A stretch of DNA of 64,000 nt from Solirubrobacterales bacterium (lineage in GTDB: Bacteria > Actinomycetota > Thermoleophilia > Solirubrobacterales > 70-9): positions 278,066 through 342,065 of the forward strand of contig DATMZR010000031.1 of assembly GCA_035573435.1 (NCBI GenBank), written 5' to 3'. Under the pieces are notes generated by a model. It was not told the origin of the DNA, did no database searches, and saw only the letters and a list, made by a program, of their open reading frames with translations. The position numbers and the translations under genes are program-made. Every line of letters starts with the position of its first letter. The first letter of the stretch is position 1. Positions 16,119 through 24,852 of the stretch are shown here, piece by piece.

Positions 16119-17012
16119 TCAGCCGGCCCTCACCCGGTGCCTGCCCGCGAGCCGGCGCTGAACCACAAGCGTCGCCGACCCCGCCACCAACAGCATCGCG
16201 ACGTTGACCCCGAGCACAGCCAGGGCACCCGGCACCCGGTGGGCCTCGCCAACCCCGGTCGCGATGCCGAGATAGGCAGCGGCCGGGATCGTGGTGATCG
16301 AGATCGCCACGCCCACGGCCGAGCTCGCCCGCGTCTCGAGCGCCAGCATTCCCGCGACGCCGGCGGCCAGCGCCACCCCGATTGTCGCCGAGTTGACGCT
16401 GGTCAACCCCGAGAGTGATGACTCGCCAACAACGAACCCGGAGGGGAGCAGGTCGAAGAGGTTGAGGAGTGCGCCGAGCACGACCGCCGTCGCGCACGTC
16501 ACGCCGAGTCCTACGGCCAAGGTCGCCAGCGCCCGCAGGGTAAGCCGCGTGCGACGAGCGACGAGCCCGACGCACGCGGCCGCGATCGGCAGGATGTCCG
16601 GGCTCACCGCCATCGCACCGACGATCAGGATCGTGTTGTCGTAGACGACGCCGAAGCCGGCGATCACCCCCGCCATCATCATGAAGACGAGATAGCGCCC
16701 GACCGGCCGGGCATTCCGGTGGGCTTGCCCCAGCACATCGGCCCAGATCAGGCTGGCGGTCATGCGCCCGGGGGCGATCGGCCCGATCTCGTCGAGCCGC
16801 GCCAATGCGACGTTCTCGGGCGGCACGCCGCGACTGACCACGAACTCGAGCACCGCATCGGCCGACCCCGGGCTGACCTCCGCGGTCAACAGCGTGTGCG
16901 CGGGTCGCACCGCCTCGGCGACCACCACGTGCCGCGCGTCGTCGCGCTGCTCGAGCCCCTCAGCGACCTCGATCAGCGAAATCGACGGACCAAACACCCT
17001 AAGGTGGAGCAT
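16119..17012 (-). CDS. DUF389 (TIGR00341-type) membrane protein
   Basis: This 297-residue protein has an N-terminal ~110-residue soluble domain with alternating beta strands (MLHLRVFGPSISLIEVAEGLE). Five to six helices follow, including FGVVYDNTILIVGAMAVSPDILPIAAA, the DUF389 signature. Family members are called uncharacterised hydrophobic proteins and no transport activity is firmly assigned. It starts six bases after the cyclase-family stop on the same strand, so the pair is co-transcribed from the promoter at 17962. Confidence 0.88.
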   Translation of the reverse strand: MLHLRVFGPSISLIEVAEGLEQRDDARHVVVAEAVRPAHTLLTAEVSPGSADAVLEFVVSRGVPPENVALARLDEIGPIAPGRMTASLIWADVLGQAHRNARPVGRYLVFMMMAGVIAGFGVVYDNTILIVGAMAVSPDILPIAAACVGLVARRTRLTLRALATLAVGLGVTCATAVVLGALLNLFDLLPSGFVVGESSLSGLTSVNSATIGVALAAGVAGMLALETRASSAVGVAISITTIPAAAYLGIATGVGEAHRVPGALAVLGVNVAMLLVAGSATLVVQRRLAGRHRVRAG

Positions 17013-17018
17013 CCCCCG

Positions 17019-17954
17019 TTAGAGGACCGCGATCGGGTTGAGCGGCGATCCGGTGCCGCCGACGATCCGCAGCGGCGCCGCGACGAACAGGAACTCCCAG
17101 CGCCCTTCGGCTTTGCATCGCTCGACCAGGTCCTCGAACTGCAGATAGTCGAGCAGGTGGACTCCCATCGAATTGAGCGCGAGGACGTGGATCGGAAAGG
17201 CCACGCCCTCGGTGGTGCTCGGTGCGGTGTCGTTGTTTCCATCCGACCCAAGAGCGGCAACGCCTCGGTCCGCGAGGAAACGGACGGCCGTTGGATGGAG
17301 CCCGGCCCGGGCGGCATCCGTGTCCCAGGGGCCGAGCTCGGCAAGCCGTGGCGCGTGGCCGGTGCGGACGAGCAGGATGTCGCCGGCGTCCACCCGAACC
17401 CCTTGAGCGCGCTCCGCCGCTTCGAGATCTTCGCTGAAGACGTGATCGCCGGGCTCGAGCCATGAGACGTCCCGAAGGCGGGGAACGTCGAGCAGCACCC
17501 CCCGGCCTACGAGCCCGTCCTTCAGCACCTCGATCGAGCCAAAGCTGGCGCCATCGGCGGTGATCGAGTCGCTCGGTTTCCCGTTGTAGATCGAGCCCTC
17601 GAAAGCGACGTGACATAGGGCGTCGATGTGGCTGTGGCCGGGGTTGTGGTAATCGAGTCCGACGTAGTCCTTCGCGAAGTGCACGGCGCCCAGGCCGATG
17701 TCCTCGTTGGCGAGCATCGTCATGTGATGATCCGCGGGCTCCGGGCTGTCGACGCGCGCCTCGGTCCTCAGGGGCTGGCTGAGTGTCACAACGGTCCCGT
17801 CTCGAACCAGCTGGGCGGCTGCGGCGACCCGCTCGGCCGTCAGGTTGTGGAGCGCGGCCCGCTCGTCATCGGCACCCCACCGGCCCCAGGTGGAGACCTC
17901 GGTGAAGATGGCGCGGAACTCAGCCGCCGATACCCAGGTCTCGGTGGCGCTCAA
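17019..17954 (-). CDS. Cyclase family protein (kynurenine formamidase-like metal hydrolase)
   Basis: The 311-residue protein has the metal-binding motif HSHIDALCH (residues ~115-123) inside NPGHSHIDALCHVAFEGSIYNG, with the later DGNNDT and RTGHAPRLAELGPWD motifs of this group. The family includes kynurenine formamidase and cyclases of polyketide tailoring; the real substrate here is unknown. No other kynurenine-pathway gene is nearby. The TTG start is chosen because TAGGCT lies seven bases before it and there is no Shine-Dalgarno. Confidence 0.85.
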   Translation of the reverse strand: MSATETWVSAAEFRAIFTEVSTWGRWGADDERAALHNLTAERVAAAAQLVRDGTVVTLSQPLRTEARVDSPEPADHHMTMLANEDIGLGAVHFAKDYVGLDYHNPGHSHIDALCHVAFEGSIYNGKPSDSITADGASFGSIEVLKDGLVGRGVLLDVPRLRDVSWLEPGDHVFSEDLEAAERAQGVRVDAGDILLVRTGHAPRLAELGPWDTDAARAGLHPTAVRFLADRGVAALGSDGNNDTAPSTTEGVAFPIHVLALNSMGVHLLDYLQFEDLVERCKAEGRWEFLFVAAPLRIVGGTGSPLNPIAVL

Positions 17955-17961
17955 CCCGGCT

Positions 17962-17967
17962 AGCCTA
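17962..17967 (-). promoter_or_regulatory. -10 element TAGGCT for cyclase/DUF389, back to back with TAGCCT on the other strand
   Basis: TAGGCT on the minus strand ends seven bases before the TTG at 17954. The overlapping palindrome CTAGCCTAG also supplies a plus-strand TAGCCT toward the PfkB gene. Confidence 0.5.
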
Positions 17968-18001
17968 GCGCGGACCTGAATCCGTGAGACTACCCAAGCG
18001 A

Positions 18002-18829
18002 ATGCGGGTCGCCGTCGTCGGGCACGTGGAATGGATCGAGTTCGCTCGCGTCGAGCGGGTGCCCAAGGCCGGAGAGATCGTGCATGCGAGCGAGACCTGG
18101 GAGGCCGCAGCGGGGGGAGGTGCGGTGGCTGCGGTCCAGCTGGCCCGGCTTGCCGACGAATGCACGTTCTTCACCGCTCTGGGCGACGATGCTTTAGGGC
18201 ATGCCGCAAAGCAACAGCTCGAAGCGTTCGGAGTAGACGTCGAGGTGGCGTGGCGTCCGGAGGAGCAGAGGCGGGGATTCGTCTACCTGGACGCCGACGG
18301 CGAGCGCACGATCACGGTGATGGGCGCCCGCTGCGGGCCCCGCGCCGGCGACCCACTGCCCTGGTCCGAACTGGAGGGCGCGGATGCCGTCTACCTCACG
18401 GCCGGGGATCCTGATGCCGTGAGCGCAGCGCGCGAGGCACGGAGACTGGTCGCTACGGTGCGCGCGATCGAGTCGCTTGCTTCCGCTCACGTCGAGATCG
18501 ACGCCCTGGTGGCCAGCGCCAGGGACGAAGGCGAGCGATACCGACCCGGGGATCTCGACCCGCCTCCGGGCTTGGTCGCTCGGACAGATGGAGCGGCCGG
18601 CGGAACGCTGACCGCGGCTGACGGATCGAGCACCCCCTGGGAGCCTGCCCCATTGCCGGGTCCCGCGGTTGACGCCTACGGCGCCGGCGACTGCTTCGCC
18701 GCCGGCTTCACCTTTGCGCTGGCCGACGGCCGGACGTCGAGGGACGCGGTCGCCTTCGGGGCGTGCTGCGGCGCCGCCTGCATGACCGGACGCGGGCCCT
18801 ACGAGGGCCAGCTCAGGACACCAGAGTGA
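18002..18829 (+). CDS. PfkB/ribokinase family carbohydrate kinase
   Basis: This protein of about 275 residues has the N-terminal RVAVVGHVEWIEFARV strand, the AAAGGGAVAAVQLARL sugar-binding segment and the C-terminal anion hole and catalytic base GAGDCFAAGFTFAL. The family phosphorylates sugars or nucleosides with ATP. The ATG at 18002 places MRVAVVG at the start as in relatives; a GTG six codons upstream (17984) is an alternative. It overlaps the aldose epimerase start (GTGA), so the two likely act on the same sugar. Confidence 0.88.
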   Translation: MRVAVVGHVEWIEFARVERVPKAGEIVHASETWEAAAGGGAVAAVQLARLADECTFFTALGDDALGHAAKQQLEAFGVDVEVAWRPEEQRRGFVYLDADGERTITVMGARCGPRAGDPLPWSELEGADAVYLTAGDPDAVSAAREARRLVATVRAIESLASAHVEIDALVASARDEGERYRPGDLDPPPGLVARTDGAAGGTLTAADGSSTPWEPAPLPGPAVDAYGAGDCFAAGFTFALADGRTSRDAVAFGACCGAACMTGRGPYEGQLRTPE

Positions 18830-19773
18830 TCGGGGAGCGCACCATCGACGGCTTCGTCGCGCTGACGCTTGCGTCCGAGGATCTCGAGGCAGCGTTCGTT
18901 CCGAGCGTCGGGATGGTCGGCTGTTCGCTCCGCCACCGCGGGGTGGAGCTCTTGGGGCAGCGGGAAGGCCTCACGGCCTATGCATCGGCGGGTGGGACGA
19001 TGGGAATCCCTCTGCTGCACCCCTGGGCGAACCGGCTCGACCGCACGCGATTCCGGGTGGCCGACCACGAGGTCGTCCTCGATCGTGATTTCCCGCGACT
19101 TTCGTTGGACCCGAACGGGCTGCCCATTCACGGGCTGCTGGCCGCGGCACGCGGCTGGCAGGTGGAACGGCACGAGGCCACGGGTGACCGCGCGGTCCTG
19201 GAAGCCAGCTTCGATTTCGGTGCCGAGGACGAGCTGACGGCGGCCTTCCCGTTCGCCCACCGCATTCTGTTCGAGGCCACGCTGAGTGCAAATACCTTGA
19301 CCATCGCGACCATGGTGTCGGCATCGGGAGACTCGGCCGTACCGATCTCATTCGGATACCACCCCTATCTGCACCTGCCTGAGGTTGGTCGCGATCAGTG
19401 GGAAGTGGAGATCCCCGTGCGTGAACACCTTGAGGTCGACCGCCTCATGCTCCCGACGGGCCGACGCGACGCGCTCGAGATCGCGAGCGGCGCGCTGGGC
19501 TCAAGGACTTTGGACGACGGCTTCGTGGCCCCGCCGGCTGCGGCGCCCTTCGTCCTCGCAGGAGGGGGCAGGAGGATCGAGCTCTCTGTCGGGAAGGGCT
19601 ATCCCTTCGTCCAGGTGTATGCGCCCGAGGACGACGATGTGATCGCCTACGAGCCGATGACGGCGCCGACCAACGCCTTGGTCGTCGGGGGCCCTGATCT
19701 CCCGTTGGTGGCGCCGGGCAACGAGTACCGCGCGACATTCTCCATCGCGGTAGCAAGCGACGCGACTAAGTAG
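18826..19773 (+). CDS. Aldose 1-epimerase family protein
   Basis: The protein is 315 residues from the GTG that overlaps the kinase stop. Galactose-mutarotase features are visible: LLHPWANRLDRTRF, the conserved His of ISFGYHPYLHLP and the Glu of VIAYEPMTAPTNAL near the C-terminus. The enzyme interconverts alpha and beta anomers of hexoses. Coupling to the PfkB kinase suggests that it supplies the kinase with the right anomer. No sugar transporter is adjacent. Confidence 0.9.
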   Translation: MIGERTIDGFVALTLASEDLEAAFVPSVGMVGCSLRHRGVELLGQREGLTAYASAGGTMGIPLLHPWANRLDRTRFRVADHEVVLDRDFPRLSLDPNGLPIHGLLAAARGWQVERHEATGDRAVLEASFDFGAEDELTAAFPFAHRILFEATLSANTLTIATMVSASGDSAVPISFGYHPYLHLPEVGRDQWEVEIPVREHLEVDRLMLPTGRRDALEIASGALGSRTLDDGFVAPPAAAPFVLAGGGRRIELSVGKGYPFVQVYAPEDDDVIAYEPMTAPTNALVVGGPDLPLVAPGNEYRATFSIAVASDATK

Positions 19774-19854
19774 TTCCTAAAAGATCGCCGAGAGGCTCGG
19801 ATTTTGCCCTGGCGTGCCGAATAATCAAGGTGTATCGCGCGAAGGAGGAATCTC

Positions 19855-19962
19855 ATGTCTCCCGCTCTCATCGGTTTCGGCGTTCTCGACGCGATGATCG
19901 CCGCGCAGGCCGCCTATGCGGCCCGGGACCTCAAGAAGAAGGCCAGCAAGCGCAAGAGATAG
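19855..19962 (+). CDS. 35-residue basic microprotein with strong Shine-Dalgarno
   Basis: GAAGGAGG lies six bases before the ATG, one of the best ribosome sites in the window. The product begins MSPALIGFGVLDAMIAAQAA, a short apolar helix with a single Tyr after it, and ends in a Lys/Arg-rich tail (LKKKASKRKR). This looks like a membrane-tethered or membrane-surface peptide. It is followed at once by a hairpin. I do not recognise a family. It is separated from the epimerase by 81 bases and is probably its own unit. Confidence 0.55.
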   Translation: MSPALIGFGVLDAMIAAQAAYAARDLKKKASKRKR

Positions 19963-19963
19963 C

Positions 19964-19979
19964 GGACTCGTCCGAGTCC
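19964..19979 (+). terminator. Short inverted repeat after the microprotein
   Basis: GGACTCG (19964-19970) and CGAGTCC (19973-19979) form a perfect repeat one base after the stop codon. It may be a weak terminator or an operator for the next gene. Confidence 0.35.
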
Positions 19980-20040
19980 AACCGCTGAACAGCTCCTGCG
20001 ATGATCCGCGGCGTTCCGGCCGCTCCGAGGAGGTGTTGAG

Positions 20041-20682
20041 GTGAAGGTGGGGATCGTGGGATCGGGCTCAGTCGCGCGGGATCTGGGGCGCGGCTTCGTC
20101 AAGCGAGGGGATCACGTGAAGCTCGGCTCGCGTTCGCCCGAGAGCCTCGCGGACTGGGTCGAGGAGGTCGGCGATGGCGCCTCGGCCGGGACGATGCAGG
20201 AGGCGGCCGCCCATGGCGAGGTGCTGGTGATCGCGGTGAAGGGAACAGAGACGGACTCCGCGATCGAGGCGGCCGGCAGGGACAACTTCGCCGGCAAGGT
20301 CCTGATCGATCCGACGAACCCGATCGTCTTCGACGCCGACGGCCGCCCTGACCATCTGGCCTATGGACCGACCGACTCCGGCGGCGAGCGCCTGCAGCGT
20401 TCCCTGCCGGACACCATGGTGGTCAAGAGCTTTGGGATCGTCAACAGCGGACAGATGGTGGACCCGGACGTCAAAGGAGGGCCCGCCACGATGTTCGTGG
20501 CCGGAAACGACGGCGCTGCGAAGGAGACGGTGACCAGCATCCTCCGCGACTTCGGCTGGCAGGACGTCGCCGACCTCGGCGGAATCGAGGCGAGCCGCGA
20601 GCTCGAGTCCCTGTGCATGCTCTGGTGCCGGTATGCCCTGCCCAACCAGGCTTGGCAGACCGCCTTCAAGCTGCTGCGATAG
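20041..20682 (+). CDS. F420-dependent NADP oxidoreductase-like protein (NPDG type)
   Basis: The 213-residue protein starts KVGIVGSGSVARDLGRGFVKRG, an NADP-binding Rossmann fold, with GSRSPES as the 2'-phosphate-recognising loop. It continues with DPTNPIVFDADGRP, VVKSFGIVNSG and a C-terminal DIGGIEAS-like loop (DLGGIEASRELE). These match NADPH:F420 oxidoreductase relatives, which move hydride between NADPH and deazaflavin F420. True F420 use cannot be shown from sequence alone. The GTG start is preceded by GAGGAGG with a spacing of about 7 bases. Confidence 0.85.
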   Translation: MKVGIVGSGSVARDLGRGFVKRGDHVKLGSRSPESLADWVEEVGDGASAGTMQEAAAHGEVLVIAVKGTETDSAIEAAGRDNFAGKVLIDPTNPIVFDADGRPDHLAYGPTDSGGERLQRSLPDTMVVKSFGIVNSGQMVDPDVKGGPATMFVAGNDGAAKETVTSILRDFGWQDVADLGGIEASRELESLCMLWCRYALPNQAWQTAFKLLR

Positions 20683-20734
20683 TTGAAGCTCGGAGTTCGC
20701 GCCGGCGAACGGCGATCAACAGAAAGGGAGTGCG

Positions 20735-21121
20735 ATGAGCACCACGACTCAGCTTGTCACCGGGACGGATTTCATCACCGTGTCGACCAAGGACCTCGAT
20801 GCCGCGGTCGAGTTCTACGGCGGCGTGTTGGGGTTGCCCGAGTCCAAGCGCTGGGGGCAGATGCCGGCGGTCGAATTCGAGACCGGGAACCTGACAATTG
20901 CGGTAATGCAGTCCGAGGCCTTCGGCATCGAGCCGCGAGCCAACAACCATCCGATCGAGCTGCGGGTAGACGACGTCGACGCTGCACGAACCGAGCTCGA
21001 ATCGCGCGGCGTCGTCTTCGAGGGTGACACGCTCGACTCAGGGGTCTGCCACCAGGCATTCTTCGAGGACCCGGACGGCGACGCGCTGGCCATCCACCAC
21101 CGCTACGCGCCGCAACAGTGA
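20735..21121 (+). CDS. VOC family protein
   Basis: The 128-residue protein has a single VOC module pair. DFITVSTKDLDAAVEFYGGVLGLPES opens it, IELRVDDVDAARTELESRGVVF opens the second half, and QAFFEDPDGDALAIHHRYAP supplies the terminal metal-type strand. AAAGGAG lies six bases before the ATG. It stands between an F420-type reductase and a SnoaL-like protein, with separate Shine-Dalgarno sites and gaps of 40-50 bases, so the three may be one transcript. Substrate unknown. Confidence 0.85.
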   Translation: MSTTTQLVTGTDFITVSTKDLDAAVEFYGGVLGLPESKRWGQMPAVEFETGNLTIAVMQSEAFGIEPRANNHPIELRVDDVDAARTELESRGVVFEGDTLDSGVCHQAFFEDPDGDALAIHHRYAPQQ

Positions 21122-21160
21122 TCGGGATACGGTGCACGCGACACTTCGAAAGGAGCCGCG

Positions 21161-21676
21161 ATGCCCGCTGTTGAGACCGAGACGCGCTCACCCGTTGAGA
21201 TCGCCCGCCACATCTTCGAGGACGTCCTGAACCAGCGCGACGCCGATGCTCTTCGTCACTACTGGGCCAATGATCTCGTCGAGGAGCTTCCGACCGGGAC
21301 CTACCGCGGGCCGGATGAGATGGCGAGCTATTTCGCCGAGACCTTCGCCGCCCTGCCGGACTTCCGGGTCGAGCCCGAGCAGATCATCGGAGAGGAAGAC
21401 ACGGTCTTCGTCAAGTGGCGTCTGAGAGGAACGTTCAACGGGCGTCCGTGGCAGGGAATAGAGCCAACCGGCGACCGGATCGAGTTGCTCGGCATCGACT
21501 GCTTTACGTTTCGCGAGGGGAGGATCACTCGCAACGAGGTGGTCTTCGACCAGACGTCATTCGCTCGCCAGATCGGCCTCTTGCCGGCACAGGACTCGAT
21601 CGGCGAGCGTACGATGAGGGGCGCGTTCAACGCCCGCACGAAGCTCAAGCGGCGGCTCGGGCAGGCCAAGGGCTGA
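21161..21676 (+). CDS. SnoaL-like/ester cyclase family (NTF2 fold) protein
   Basis: This 171-residue protein contains a cone-shaped NTF2 domain: an N-terminal helix (ARHIFEDVLNQRDADALRHYW), GPDEMASYFAETFAALPDFRVEPEQII and the strands VKWRLRGTFNGRPWQGIEPTGDRIELLGIDCFTFREGRITRNEVVFD. The ester-cyclase branch (SnoaL) closes polyketide rings in some actinobacteria, but most relatives are of unknown function. GAAAGGAG lies six bases before the ATG. No polyketide genes are nearby, so a detoxifying or binding role is just as possible. Confidence 0.8.
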   Translation: MPAVETETRSPVEIARHIFEDVLNQRDADALRHYWANDLVEELPTGTYRGPDEMASYFAETFAALPDFRVEPEQIIGEEDTVFVKWRLRGTFNGRPWQGIEPTGDRIELLGIDCFTFREGRITRNEVVFDQTSFARQIGLLPAQDSIGERTMRGAFNARTKLKRRLGQAKG

Positions 21677-21720
21677 GCTTCACGCGGACCGGGTCCCAGG
21701 CGGGGCGGGCTTCGCGGTCA

Positions 21721-21726
21721 TAAGGT
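21721..21726 (+). promoter_or_regulatory. -10 element TAAGGT for the ZIP gene
   Basis: TAAGGT ends nine bases before the ATG at 21736; no Shine-Dalgarno is seen. Confidence 0.45.
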
Positions 21727-21735
21727 CCCTGGGTC

Positions 21736-22428
21736 ATGGGAGCCGCAGTCGGTTGGGGTTCGCTCGCGGCCTCTTCACTCGTCCTCGGGGCGCTCCTCGC
21801 CATCGCGCGGTCGTGGCCCCGGCGGCTCGTGGGCCTGGTCCTGGCCTTCGGTGCGGGAGCGCTGATCAGCGCGGTCAGCTTCGAGCTTGCGCAGGAAGGC
21901 GTTCGGGTGGGGGATCGTGGATCGACCGCGGCAGGCCTGGCGATTGGAGCCCTCGTCTACTACTTCCTGGACGGGCGCTTGGAACGGGCATCGGGATCCG
22001 CGGGGACGCCGCTTGCCCTCGGTGCATTCCTCGACGGCATCCCTGAGCAGTTAGTGCTTGGAATCGGCCTGGCCGTGGGCGAGGGGGTGAGTGTCGCGTT
22101 GCTGGTCGCCATCTTCGTCTCCAACCTTCCGGAGGCGATCGGCTCCGCGAGCGAAATGCGGACAGGCGGACGCGACGACCGGACCATCCTGCGGCTCTGG
22201 CTCGTGGTGGCGACCGTGTGCGCGCTCGCCACCGTCGTGGGGTACGCGCTTGCCGACGCCGTGTCGGACAGGCTGCAGGGGGCCATCGACGGCTTCGCCG
22301 CCGGCGCGCTGCTCGTGATGCTGGTCGATTCGATGATCCCCGACGCCCGGCGGGATGCGGGCCGCCGGGCCGGCCTCGCCACGGTGCTCGGCTTCGCACT
22401 GGCAGCGGGGCTTTCGTTTACCAGCTGA
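21736..22428 (+). CDS. ZIP family metal transporter
   Basis: The 230-residue protein has about seven helices. The two metal-site helices read GAFLDGIPEQLVLGIGLAVGEG (~95-116) and VAIFVSNLPEAIGSASEM (~125-142), versions of the ZIP HxxPEG and HNxPEG motifs in which the first His is replaced by Asp and the His of the second by Ser. ZIP proteins import Zn2+, Fe2+ or Mn2+. The altered first-shell residues make the metal uncertain. It is a single-gene unit. Confidence 0.8.
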   Translation: MGAAVGWGSLAASSLVLGALLAIARSWPRRLVGLVLAFGAGALISAVSFELAQEGVRVGDRGSTAAGLAIGALVYYFLDGRLERASGSAGTPLALGAFLDGIPEQLVLGIGLAVGEGVSVALLVAIFVSNLPEAIGSASEMRTGGRDDRTILRLWLVVATVCALATVVGYALADAVSDRLQGAIDGFAAGALLVMLVDSMIPDARRDAGRRAGLATVLGFALAAGLSFTS

Positions 22429-22442
22429 AGCCCCTCCGGACC

Positions 22443-23480
22443 CTAACGAGCGGCGGCCACCCCGTGTTGGATCAAGCTCTCGCCGGTCTCGGCGACCGTG
22501 TCCTCCATCGGGCGGGGCGCCCATCCGAGGGAATCCCTCGCCTTCGCGGATGAGAGCTCGGTTCGCCTGCCGAGCCCCCCGACGACGGAGCGAATGCCGG
22601 GATCGAACAGGGCCATGCCCCGCACGATCAGGTTCGGGACGTTGCGGGTGGGCACCTTCGAGGCGGCCGCCCCGAGGCGCTCGCGGAGGATCGCTCCGAT
22701 TTCAATCATCCAGAGGAACTGGGTGGCGGCAATGAAGCGCTCGCCGCCGGCCTGGGGCGCTGTCATCGCCTTGATCTCGAGGTCGGCAACGTCTCGGACG
22801 TCGACCAGGCTGAAACCCAGCCTGGGCGCCCCGGGCGAACCCGACAGCAGCCGCTGCACCGCCTGCAAGGAGTACGACAGGTCGTCGTTCAGCACCGGCC
22901 CGATGATGGCGCCGGGGTTGACCACCGCCAATCGATCTTCCTCGCCCCGTTCGCGCACCAGGTCCCAGGCCGCGCGCTCCGCGATCGTCTTCGAGCGAAC
23001 GTAGGGGGTCAGTCCCGGGCTGTCGGGATCCGTCCAGTCGCCTTCATCCAGCGGCCGGGTGGCCGCACCGTCGCTGAGCCTGATCGCCGCGACCGAGGAC
23101 GTGACCACCACCCGCTTGACCCCGGCGTCCAGGCTGGCGCCCAGGACCCGGACGGTTCCCTCGCGCGCGGGCACGATCAGTTCGTCGGGGTCCTTGGGCT
23201 GCTTGGGCGGGAACGGCGAGGCGACGTGTAGGACGTATTCGCAGCTCTCCACCGCCTCGGCCCACCCCTCGTCGCTCATCAGGTCCGCGGCGAGGACCGT
23301 CAGGCGGTCTCCGGGATCCACCTCTGTAGCCACCGCGGCTCGCACCTGCGACTCCCGCGAGAGGCTGCGGACCGTCGTTCTCACCGTGTAGCCGCGGCGC
23401 AGGAGCTCGATCACGCACCAACCGCCGAGGAAGCCGGAGCCACCGGTGACCAGGGCCGTCGAACCGGGAGTCGCAACCAT
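22443..23480 (-). CDS. NAD-dependent epimerase/dehydratase family (aldehyde reductase-like extended SDR)
   Basis: The protein is about 345 residues. It begins TALVTGGSGFLGGWCVIELLRRGYTVRTTVRS, the extended-SDR Rossmann motif. It has VLHVASPFP and the active-site region TPYVRSKTIAERAAW, where Tyr and Lys are catalytic. This pattern is that of dihydroflavonol-reductase/aldehyde-reductase-like SDRs that reduce carbonyls with NADPH. The ATG at 23480 is preferred over an earlier TTG because the TTG begins inside the TAGGGT -10. Confidence 0.85.
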   Translation of the reverse strand: MVATPGSTALVTGGSGFLGGWCVIELLRRGYTVRTTVRSLSRESQVRAAVATEVDPGDRLTVLAADLMSDEGWAEAVESCEYVLHVASPFPPKQPKDPDELIVPAREGTVRVLGASLDAGVKRVVVTSSVAAIRLSDGAATRPLDEGDWTDPDSPGLTPYVRSKTIAERAAWDLVRERGEEDRLAVVNPGAIIGPVLNDDLSYSLQAVQRLLSGSPGAPRLGFSLVDVRDVADLEIKAMTAPQAGGERFIAATQFLWMIEIGAILRERLGAAASKVPTRNVPNLIVRGMALFDPGIRSVVGGLGRRTELSSAKARDSLGWAPRPMEDTVAETGESLIQHGVAAAR

Positions 23481-23491
23481 CGTCAGTCGCA

Positions 23492-23497
23492 ACCCTA
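23492..23497 (-). promoter_or_regulatory. -10 element TAGGGT for the extended SDR
   Basis: Minus-strand TAGGGT ends eleven bases before the ATG at 23480. Confidence 0.4.
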
Positions 23498-23532
23498 AAC
23501 CGTCGAGGGCCGCGGGACGCGACCCGGGAGTC

Positions 23533-24747
23533 TCAGGCCGAGGACGGCGAGGCTCCGGGCTCGTTGGGCCCCGCCGGCTCTGGGCCCGCCTCCTGCTCCG
23601 CTTCGAGCTCGGCCCGTGCCCGTGCGAGGTCGGCCGAGATATGAACCGCAGCGGCAGTCAATGGAGCGGCGAGGATCAGACCAATGGTGCCGAACATGCT
23701 TCCGCCGGCGATCGTCACGATCAGCACCGCGAGCGGATGAATCCCAAGCGTGGCGCCGTAAGCGACCGGCTGCACCATTTGTTGAAGGGCGCCGTTGGCG
23801 AGCAGCACGATCACCGCGAGCGCCCCGGCCGTTTCCGGCCCGGAGCTGCCGAGCGCGATCAACACGGCGAACGCCCCCGCCGCCCAGGCGCCCAGATAGG
23901 GAATGAACCCACCGAGGAAGGTGACCGCGGCGATCGTGCCCGGGAGGTCGACTCCGAGCACCAGCGCCCCGAGGCCGACGATGGTGGCGCTGAACAGGGA
24001 GACGATCGTCATCCCGAGGAAGTACCCCTGCAGCGAGCGCGTCGTCCGTCCCGTGATCGTCCGGGCGACGTCCTCCGGGACCCCCATGTGCCGCTGGACG
24101 AAAGCACCGATGACCGGCGCGTCCTTGAGCATGAAGAAGAGGCTGAGCACCGTGAAGGAGAGGAACACCGCCAGCCCAGCGAGCCTGTCAATCCCCGACG
24201 CCAGTCCCTCGAGCAGCGCCTTGAACCCCGAGCTCACCGACGCGCTGGCGTCCGCTTTGGCGCTGTCAGCCGTCGACGGGTCGACGCCGATGTCCTTGAG
24301 CCAGCCGGCGATCCTCTCCGCGGCTCCCTGGAGGTGCGAGGAGATGCCGCCGCTCTCGTTCGTGATGCCACCCACCGTGAGGATGCCGACGCCGACTCCG
24401 AGCGCGATGAGCGCGAGGAATACCGTCACGACACTGACGGCCCGCGGCGCTCCACGTCGCTCGAGCCAGTCGATCGCGGGAGAAACCACGGAGGCGATGA
24501 TCGCCGCCACGATCACCGGAATGACGATCGTCTGCGTCAGCGCCAGGAGCCACACCGCACCCGCCAGGAAGGCCGCGACTCCGACGAGCAGCCACGACGC
24601 TAGGCCCAGGTCGCGCAGCCATTGGGGCGCCGAGAAGACGCCGGCCAACTCGCGGGGGTCGATCTCGACGAACTCGTCGCCTGCAGGAGACTTCTGCTCG
24701 CGGCCTGACCAAGGCCGGCGCAGTCGCGCGCGGATCGGCCGTCTCAT
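23533..24747 (-). CDS. AI-2E family transporter (PerM/YdiK type)
   Basis: The 404-residue protein has about eight helices in two groups separated by a long soluble stretch (SHLQGAAERIAGWLKDIGVDPS and on). The C-terminal block AAVTFLGGFIPYLGAWAAGAFAVLIAL with GATLGIHPLAVLIVTIAGGSMFGTIGLILAAPLTAA is the family signature. Members have been linked to autoinducer-2 export or Na+(Li+)/H+ antiport; the role here is unknown. Ala/Pro-rich tails flank both ends. The gap to the SDR carries that gene's own -10. Confidence 0.9.
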   Translation of the reverse strand: MRRPIRARLRRPWSGREQKSPAGDEFVEIDPRELAGVFSAPQWLRDLGLASWLLVGVAAFLAGAVWLLALTQTIVIPVIVAAIIASVVSPAIDWLERRGAPRAVSVVTVFLALIALGVGVGILTVGGITNESGGISSHLQGAAERIAGWLKDIGVDPSTADSAKADASASVSSGFKALLEGLASGIDRLAGLAVFLSFTVLSLFFMLKDAPVIGAFVQRHMGVPEDVARTITGRTTRSLQGYFLGMTIVSLFSATIVGLGALVLGVDLPGTIAAVTFLGGFIPYLGAWAAGAFAVLIALGSSGPETAGALAVIVLLANGALQQMVQPVAYGATLGIHPLAVLIVTIAGGSMFGTIGLILAAPLTAAAVHISADLARARAELEAEQEAGPEPAGPNEPGASPSSA

Positions 24748-24838
24748 CTCAACAGCACTTGCGGTTCAGGCCTGGGGTGCACCCAGACCCGTTCGTGCGG
24801 GCAGCCACTTTTCCTTCCGCCTTGTCTGACCGGCGGGC

Positions 24839-24844
24839 TAGGCT
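24839..24844 (+). promoter_or_regulatory. -10 element TAGGCT for the HdeD-like gene
   Basis: TAGGCT ends eight bases before the ATG at 24853. Confidence 0.5.
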
Positions 24845-24852
24845 ACGGTGTG

